This document shows, piece after piece, positions 57,868 through 64,000 of a DNA stretch of 64,000 nt (the stretch's first letter is position 1; each line of letters begins with the position of its first letter). Made by a program: the position numbers and the translations under genes. Below the pieces are notes generated by a model. The model ran no database searches, was not told the origin of the DNA, and worked only from the letters and a program-made list of their open reading frames with translations. This DNA comes from Haematococcus lacustris. Lineage: Eukaryota > Chlorophyta > Chlorophyceae > Chlamydomonadales > Haematococcaceae. The stretch covers positions 5,265,311 to 5,329,310 of the forward strand of contig JASKMD010000028.1 of NCBI GenBank assembly GCA_030144725.1, read 5' to 3'.

Positions 57868-58020
57868 AGCTCTTGCTAGTAGTAGACCTGGAGGCACACA
57901 CACCAGAAGGCTGAGCTGAAGTGAGGCATTAGGCACACTGTCAGTAGCCTTTACAACAGCGATCTCGCAGCCTGTGTTTGATTACAACTCATGCTTTATT
58001 TTGGTGTGGCATGAGGGCTG
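57868..58020 (+). ncRNA. Candidate omega-RNA region, subfamily 2 (copy F)
   Basis: Homologous to 41076-41222. It contains AGAGCTCTTGCTAGTAGTAG near its start and ends with the stem CTCATGC (57988-57994) / GCATGAG (58009-58015) and GGCTGTAG at the element border. Confidence 0.45.
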
Positions 58021-58200
58021 TAGGGATGAATACTTGTGGCCAATGCTGTATCTTGCGTACACCTCAATTCTAACAGTGCATACCATCGTGTTGAACATGG
58101 CAGGGGCCTCGGCGGCGACTGGCCCCCCACACACTTTTCATTCCTGATCAAGACACATGCCACACTTGTCTGCCTGCGTCTGTCTGGAGCAGCTGCAGCG

Positions 58201-60004
58201 ATGTGGCGTTTGATGCTTTTCTTCCTTACCCTGCTAGGCCGTGTGGCCAATGCTTTTGGCTTAGTCAATTGTACTGCGTCTGTCTGCCTTGCACCTGGAG
58301 AGACATGGGCTCCCACGGCTCTCAACGTGTCCAGCAGATTGACGGTGGCGGGAACTCCCGATGCGCCAGCATCCACTCTTGACTTTAATTCACTGACCGC
58401 GACTTTCACGCCAGGCACGTCCCATACAGCTCGACCGCACCGTCGATTGCAATTATAAATCTTGGCGGAGCAGGATGGCTGCAGGGCTCAGACTGCATTG
58501 CTGACTTTGGATGGCTGTGAATGGCATCTTGCAGGGAGCTCCATTCACTTGCAGGACCTGACCCTTGTGACAGTGCTTGCCGCACCCAGAAGCAGCTCAG
58601 CAGCAACATTTTTGACGCCTGCCAGCCTGGTTGGCCCAGGAGCTCCCTCAATTACATACACTAACGTCACTCTGCAGCTGCCCAGCAATTGCAGCTTGCT
58701 AGGGCAGTACACCAGCCTGCTCTGCCAGGACGTGGTGAACTCAAGCTTGGTCATCAACAGATGGGGCGTGCTCTTCCACAGCTGGTCCAGCGCGGCTGTC
58801 ACCGCTCGCAACCTGAACCTCACCTGCGGCAGATCCTTGCCCCCCTCCTTCAACATGTTGTGCTCCAGCACATCAGTCTCGCAGCCAAGGGAGCTGCTGA
58901 CAGCACTGGTGGACACCGCCACCATGGCTGCAAGCACGACTAGCTTCATCCATGTCCTCGCCAATATCTCCTTGCAGGTGTGTGGCTGCATGGTGGCGCT
59001 GATGCTGACCAGCCTGTAGCTGCTGTCTCGCATGGATGCAGTGGCCCTGGGTGCTGCCAAGGCCCACCCTGCCCCTCACTCACCCCTGCTGTTGCCCTGA
59101 CCCTACACCTGGCTACAGGGGTATGTCCCGGACTCGGCAGCCGGGTGTGGTGTTGCAGGGCGCTTGGTCAACATCACCAACAAGGTCGTGATTGCAGGTT
59201 CGTGAGCTGCAGGCGGAGGTGACAGGGCGGTCACAGGCCTTGGCCAGCAGCCGCGTGTTATGGCCAGCAGTAGCAGCGAAAGAAAGTATGACCGCCAGTG
59301 TGATCTTTCAGGGTGGACAAGCTCGCTGGTCAGGAAAGGCAAGGATGGCCCCTGCCCAGCCCAGCCCAAGCACCTGCCCAACGCGGTACAATACAACACA
59401 ATGTGCCATACCTGCTGCATGGCCTACCGAACCCCTTTGCCTCGCCCCATATGCATGCAGGGGTGCCCACACCTGAGAACCCCAGGCCTGAGCTGGACTG
59501 GGCCGGGTGGGTGTGCCCGCTGCCATGCTTGGCTGCTGGGGCTGCGACCCGCATGGGATGTGATGATGTAGCCACACGGCTGAGCTGCCCGCTGGCCACA
59601 GGTGGTGTGGCATGGCCAGTGTGGGGGCTCCCTTCACCAGCCTCCAGCTCAGCAACCTGACCCAGGCCAACCTGCCAGTCGGACCTGTTCTGCAAGCCCC
59701 TCTCAGCTTCTTCACTGCGGCAGCCTTCATCGTGGACTTTGTCAGGTGAAGGGCCAAGCGAGCAGCCCCGAGAGGCTCACCCTCCTGTTGTAGGCCTCCT
59801 CCTCCTCCTCCTGCTCCTCCTGTTCCTTCTTCTGTAATGTTCGTTCTGTTCGTTCTGTAAGGCTGGGAGATCGGCCCCGACGGGCTCCTCCTCATGTGGG
59901 CTGCCTGGGTCACCTTGTGGCACCTTGTTTGCCTGCTGCACGCCTTCAGAAACCCTAGACTCAAGAACACAAAACCCTCCCAAAGCACCCTGAAACGCTG
60001 CAGA

Positions 60005-60035
<31 letters not shown>

Positions 60036-63000
60036 CGCTGCACGCCCCTGCAGGGTAGCTCTGGGTTTCAGAGGCAGCCGCCTGCTGCTCCAGGACGTGA
60101 CCCTGCTGCTCCCAGCGGACGAGGTCAGCCCGCAGGCACCTCTAGTTCTCTAGTTCAGCCACGGTGCTGTCCTGAACCCCTCGCAACACAACACAACATA
60201 GCAAAACGCAACACGATGCAGTGCGACACGGACAACAGGAAAGCACAGGCTGGGAAGCCCAGGCAGGGCACCGTGGCAGTGACCCTCCTTTCCTCCCAGC
60301 CCTCCACTATCACACACACTGCCAGACTCCTGTGGGCCAAGCAGTACTGTGGCTGGGGCACGCACAGCGTTACACCGCATCATCCGCCGCTGCAGTGTTC
60401 TTCTGTGTGCCTGATTAGTCCTCCTCAACCCCTTCGTTGGTCTGTGGCGATGGTCTGTTTCTTGGTAAAGCTGTGGGTTGGTATGTTGGTGGGCTAGTGT
60501 AGGAGTGGAGGCAGGCGCAGAATATGTACCCAATACAACTCAGCTGGGGCTGTCTCGCTGCCCAGCACACCACGGTGACCCCCTGACGCTGTCGGCTGTG
60601 CAGATGGTTTGGTGGAGCGCTATGGCTGCCGACCCCAGCTTAGCCGCGGCGTGGTGCTCCCCGCTCCACATCTTCGAGGTGCTGGGCAGGCCTACCTCCT
60701 GGAGGCTCCTAGCTTGTTGCTGGGGGTGATGGTGGTGGAGGCGGGGGTGGGAAAGGTGGTTCAAGCCACTCAGTCACCGGCCTGAGGTAGCAGCTGGGCT
60801 GGGCTAGGCTGCGCTGGGCTGGGCTGGGCTGGGCTGGGCTGGGCTAACCTCCAATTAATCACATTGCTCTCTGAACAAAGCAAGCTTGTGACGTTGGAAT
60901 AAGATCCTCAAACGATAGCTCACTTCACATGTCTTGGTGTGTGTATGTATATATGTATATAAAAAAAGGTGTTCTGAGGGTGCCTGGTGGTGCCTCCACT
61001 GCTGCTTTTCACATTTCTTCCACCAGTGGTGTGACCTGAGCCCTGGCTGCAGGTGGCTAATGTGAGCAATGCAAGCATCCTCGTCCAGCAGCTAAGGCCT
61101 GGCAGAGTGACCTATGAATGGCAAAACACGCTGCTGGTCAGTGTGGAGCAGCAGCAGCCATCCTCAACCCTGCTGGTCCATGACACGGGTGAGCCTGGCG
61201 AGGTATACCCTCTCAGTGGCTGAGCTCCAGCCTGCGCCTGCGGAGTGTACCCTTCATGGACAGGGTGGTGGGTAGGGAGCCGGGGGTGGGCGTGGTGGCC
61301 GGTACTGGGGCGGCACAGTATAGAGCATCGATGCGCACAAGCACGTAACATCATCGTGAGCAGGTACAATCACTGCTTCGCACACGGCACCCAGCCTGGG
61401 CCTGAGTGCTGCTGAGCCTTGGATAGGTTGGCCGAGTATGCTCAGTTGTTGGGACGGAGTTTTGGGCAACCCCGTATCTTCCGCACCTGCAAGCCCAGCG
61501 CCAGGCGCCCTTCTGCCGCAACCTGCCGAGTGTTGGCGGCTGAGGGCGGCAGGGAGGGTGCCAAGTGGGAGCAGAGGGAGAGCAGGGGGCAGCACAGCAG
61601 TGAGCGCAGCGGCAGGGGCGGCAGGGGTGGCCGGGGCCGTGGCGGCGCAGCATTGAGCATCGATGCACATAGGCATGTGAATTAGCGGTGGCACATCATC
61701 ATGAGCAGGCGCAGGCACTCCTTTGCACATACAACACTATCACGCCAGGGTGTTGGCCCGCAGGCAACCCACTCCCACTGTTGGAACTATAAGAACAGCA
61801 AAAATCATCATTAACACAGGGCATTTGCTGCTGTGCAGCGTGACAAGAGCACTATATAGTCAATGGAAAGCATTGCCGCAAGACATGACACCTGTTTGCT
61901 GTGCTGCCCTGATGCAGGCGTGCTGCGCCTGAACGGGCTGGGCGCAGCTGTGTTCCCAGTTCAATCCATCCTTCGCTCCGGGAGCACCGTGGGCATGAAT
62001 GACCTGCGCCCATCCCCCTTTGAGGCGCCCAGCAGCCGCAGGGTGCTGGCTATGGATCAAACCACCAAGGCAGACATCTCCACTATCATGGTGGGTCAAC
62101 AGCTGGGTGTGGGCAGCCCAGCCATGGAATCAGCAGGCTGTCCGATGTTTCCCCGTAAGGTGGGTCGACAGCAGAGTGTGTGTGTGCTAAGGGTGAGGGC
62201 AACCCAGCCAAGGCATGTGCTGGGTGTACAGTGTACCGTAGGGTCAGTCCTGACCCAGCCACCTGCCGGGGTCCCAGGGTGGGCGGGGCTTGGCTGGCCC
62301 TGCCCTGGCGGCCTCAGTGAGCTTGGCAGCTTGCTCAACCTTGTCACACTCAGCCTGATCTGCTGGTGAGAAGGTGCTGGGCCCAAGCTCATAGCCTGCA
62401 GTGGGGGCTGCCTGGCTGCACGGGGGCTGTGGAGGCATGGTAGGCAAACCCTGTATGCACCACATCAGGCCCTGCACTGCCTGGCCAATTCATCTGGCTG
62501 GCTGTGTATGCTTGGGGCAGTGGTCGTTTCATCTCCCTTCCATCCCTCTTGCCTGGTGCCAGGCTGCCTGTCTTGCGCTCCAGCAGGCTCTCAGCCCCCA
62601 CCACATTCCCTGGCTGTTGACCTGCTTGTTGACCTGGTGGTTGACTTGAATTGGTGAAGGAGATCTTGAGGGACAGTACGGTCCCACTAAATATCTAAAT
62701 CATAACCACCCATCACTAGCGATGACCAGGCGTCTAAGAGCATGGTGCCCCTTGTCACGCGGCTCTGTTGCACCGCTGACGCCGCAGGCACTGCAGCGGG
62801 ACACCGTGATCACGGGCAACCCCTACCGGCCCCAGGCCCTACTGCTGGACCTGGCAGCAGCCCCTACCAGGCTGGGCTTGACTCTTCCTGGAGGCCAGCT
62901 CACCTTGAGCAACCTGGTGCTGGGCAACGCGGCGCCCTTGCTGTCCAGCCTGGTGTGTGGGGCTGCGGCACAGCAACAGGGCGTGACCTGCATCCCTACC

Positions 63001-63958
63001 AGCCTGCACAGCACAGCTGACCCTGATGCCAGCAGCAGAGCTGTGTGGCAGGCCACCCGGCTAGGTGCCCTGGGTGCCGAGCCCCCCCTCACGCCCCTCT
63101 GCTCCCCGGCCCTGGCAGACGCCCTTGGTGGCCTCACCAGCCTGCTGTGGTTCTTCCACAGCCCAAGAGACAGCCCCCTGGCTCAACAGCCCCCCCTGGC
63201 TGTGCAGCCGTCCCTGGCCAGCGGCCCCCTGGTGCTGTTGAACGTGACAATCCTGCTGCCTGACCTGGAAGCCCAAGCGATAAGGGAGGTAGCAGCGGGC
63301 GGGAGCACCCGGGTGAACCTGCGGCCTGACACCTTGGAGCTGCTGCGAGCTCAGCTGACTGGCCAGCAGGTGCGGCTGGGGAGGGGTCTAGGTACGCCTG
63401 GGTGGTCTTTGTGGGGCTGGCCTGGCCTGGCCTTGGCCGTGGTTGGTGGTGCTGACATGGGTAAGGAAAGGGTAAGGGAGATGGGTTAGTGATGACACAT
63501 GTTGGCTAGACCTGGTGGTTGACCTGGTGGTTGACCTGGTGGTTGAGATGTTGGCTAGCCCTGGTGAGCTGTTGCGCTGCAGGTGCGGCCCGCTTCCTGG
63601 CCCCCTGGTGGCCTCGTGTTCCCCACATTCTCATGGTCAGTGCCTCTGCAGCCAGGCGTCATGTGAGCCCATGCCAGGGTGCAGTGCCACAGCCTCCTGC
63701 CGCCTGGAGTCACAGCTTACAGCCCAATGCACATACATATGCATACAGGCTTCAGAACAGGCTGCAGCTGCCTGCTATGAGCAGCATGATCTTTGCGCTT
63801 GTGCTAGTGGAGCCAAGTCTGCAGCAATGCCATGTCTGGGACCAGGGTTGGGGTTAGAGTTAGGGGTAGGATTAGGTTTATGGTTAGGGTTTGGGATTGC
63901 TCCTGCTGCTGCATCTAACGTGTTGCAGGCCCCCTATGCAATTCGAGTGGCTGGCTAG
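58201..63958 (+). CDS. Large secreted beta-helix-like protein
   Basis: ATG 58201 begins a signal peptide (MWRLMLFFLTLLGRVANA). Exons supported by phase: to ~58400, ~58460-58977, 59119-59197, 59602-59745, 60054-60123, 60604-60678, 61053-61188, 61918-62090, 62788-63369 and a possible last exon 63929-63958. Short extended repeats recur: LQDLTLVTVLA, YTNVTLQLPSNCSL, LQLSNLTQANLP, LLQDVTLLLPADE, LTLSNLVLGNAAPLLSSLVC, LLNVTILLPDLE. This x-N-V-T-L-x-L-P pattern and several N-glycosylation sites suggest a right-handed beta-helix extracellular protein, common in volvocine algae. The 58400-58460 junction has an in-frame TAA, so an intron or break lies there. The 59197-59602 junction is not phase-resolved. 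Confidence 0.6.
60004..60036. repeat. (CTGC)n before an acceptor
   Basis: Seven CCTG units just upstream of exon 60054-60123. Confidence 0.8.
60798..60846. repeat. (GGGCT)n in an intron
   Basis: About ten GGGCT/GGCTG pentamers in the intron between 60678 and 61053. Confidence 0.85.
62244..62477 (-). pseudogene. Fanzor fragment H, antisense in an intron
   Basis: The minus-strand frame starts QGLMWCIQGLP and continues through an Ala/Pro linker (ELGPSTFSPADQAE) to DPGRWLGQD. It parallels Fanzor A from RGLMWCPVV through GPSTPLPAKRS to PGRWLDRD. It is a ~230 bp remnant, with the DRD motif changed to GQD, inside the intron 62091-62787 of the secreted-protein gene. Confidence 0.65.
63844..63895. 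repeat. Degenerate telomere-like repeat
   Basis: GGTTGGGGTTAGAGTTAGGG and following variants (GGTAGGATTAGGTTTATGG, TTAGGGTTTGGG) form about eight degenerate TTAGGG/TTTAGGG-like units within the last intron of the secreted-protein gene. Confidence 0.6.
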
Positions 63959-64000
63959 AAGGATGGAGGGGCCAGCAGAGGCGGCCCCATGCACTGGTGC

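Overview
The window looks like nuclear DNA of a chlamydomonadalean green alga. The DNA is very GC-rich. Genes have many short phase-consistent introns with GT/AG borders. The proteins are plant or algal in type: a YggT/YLMG thylakoid protein, an mTERF protein, a PNPOx+DUF2470 plastid protein, a PC-esterase-like type II membrane protein, a SET-domain methyltransferase and a secreted beta-helix-like protein. Pure satellites fill the introns. An AT-rich insert with a homing-endonuclease fragment and a perfect hairpin looks organellar; such hairpin-rich organelle DNA recalls Haematococcus, but that genus guess is inference.

Layout. 1-443 (+): last exon of an MFS transporter. 1498-3639 (+): YggT/YLMG protein, five exons, with about 220 bp of (GGGGC)n in its last intron. 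3691-5884 (+): Fanzor (eukaryotic TnpB homologue) element A. 6438-10372 (+): mTERF protein. 11410-12432 (+): two truncated Fanzor copies, B1 and B2. 12862-13587 (-): decayed reading frame. 15106-18957 (-): PC-esterase/SGNH-like protein with a 750 bp decamer satellite in one intron. 18958-19265: organelle-derived insert. 19307-19492 (-): Fanzor fragment G. 19588-24244 (+): very large disordered protein with a C-terminal membrane segment. 25175-40200: a transposon-rich block with two copies of one unrecognised element (25.2-26.8 kb and 35.7-40.2 kb) and a hAT-like transposase gene between them. 40363-41222 (+): Fanzor deletion derivative D, with a 1075 bp MITE-like element inserted at its end. 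42697-43886 (-): Fanzor copy C. 44514-49174 (-): complete ten-exon PNPOx/DUF2470 gene. 49603-50692 (+): N-terminal half of Fanzor E, cut by a 500 bp N gap. 51379-53861 (+): SET-domain gene. 53986-54705 (+): small four-exon gene of unknown function. 54948-55294: (CTCGC)n array inside an inverted repeat. 57030-58020 (+): Fanzor F. 58201-63958 (+): large secreted protein with Fanzor fragment H antisense in an intron.

The main theme is the dispersed Fanzor/OMEGA family. I see nine sequence blocks at eight loci (A, B1 and B2, C, D, E, F, G, H), of at least two subfamilies. RuvC motifs are visible in A and F. Each subfamily has a conserved, structured noncoding 3' end that reaches the element border, as expected of an omega-RNA. 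Subfamily 1 (A, B, C) ends in GGGGGCTG; A and B are flanked by 17 bp direct repeats. Subfamily 2 (D, F, probably E) ends in a hairpin, and the 31 bp terminal sequence is found inverted upstream of E. The host genes are unrelated housekeeping genes and do not form a pathway.
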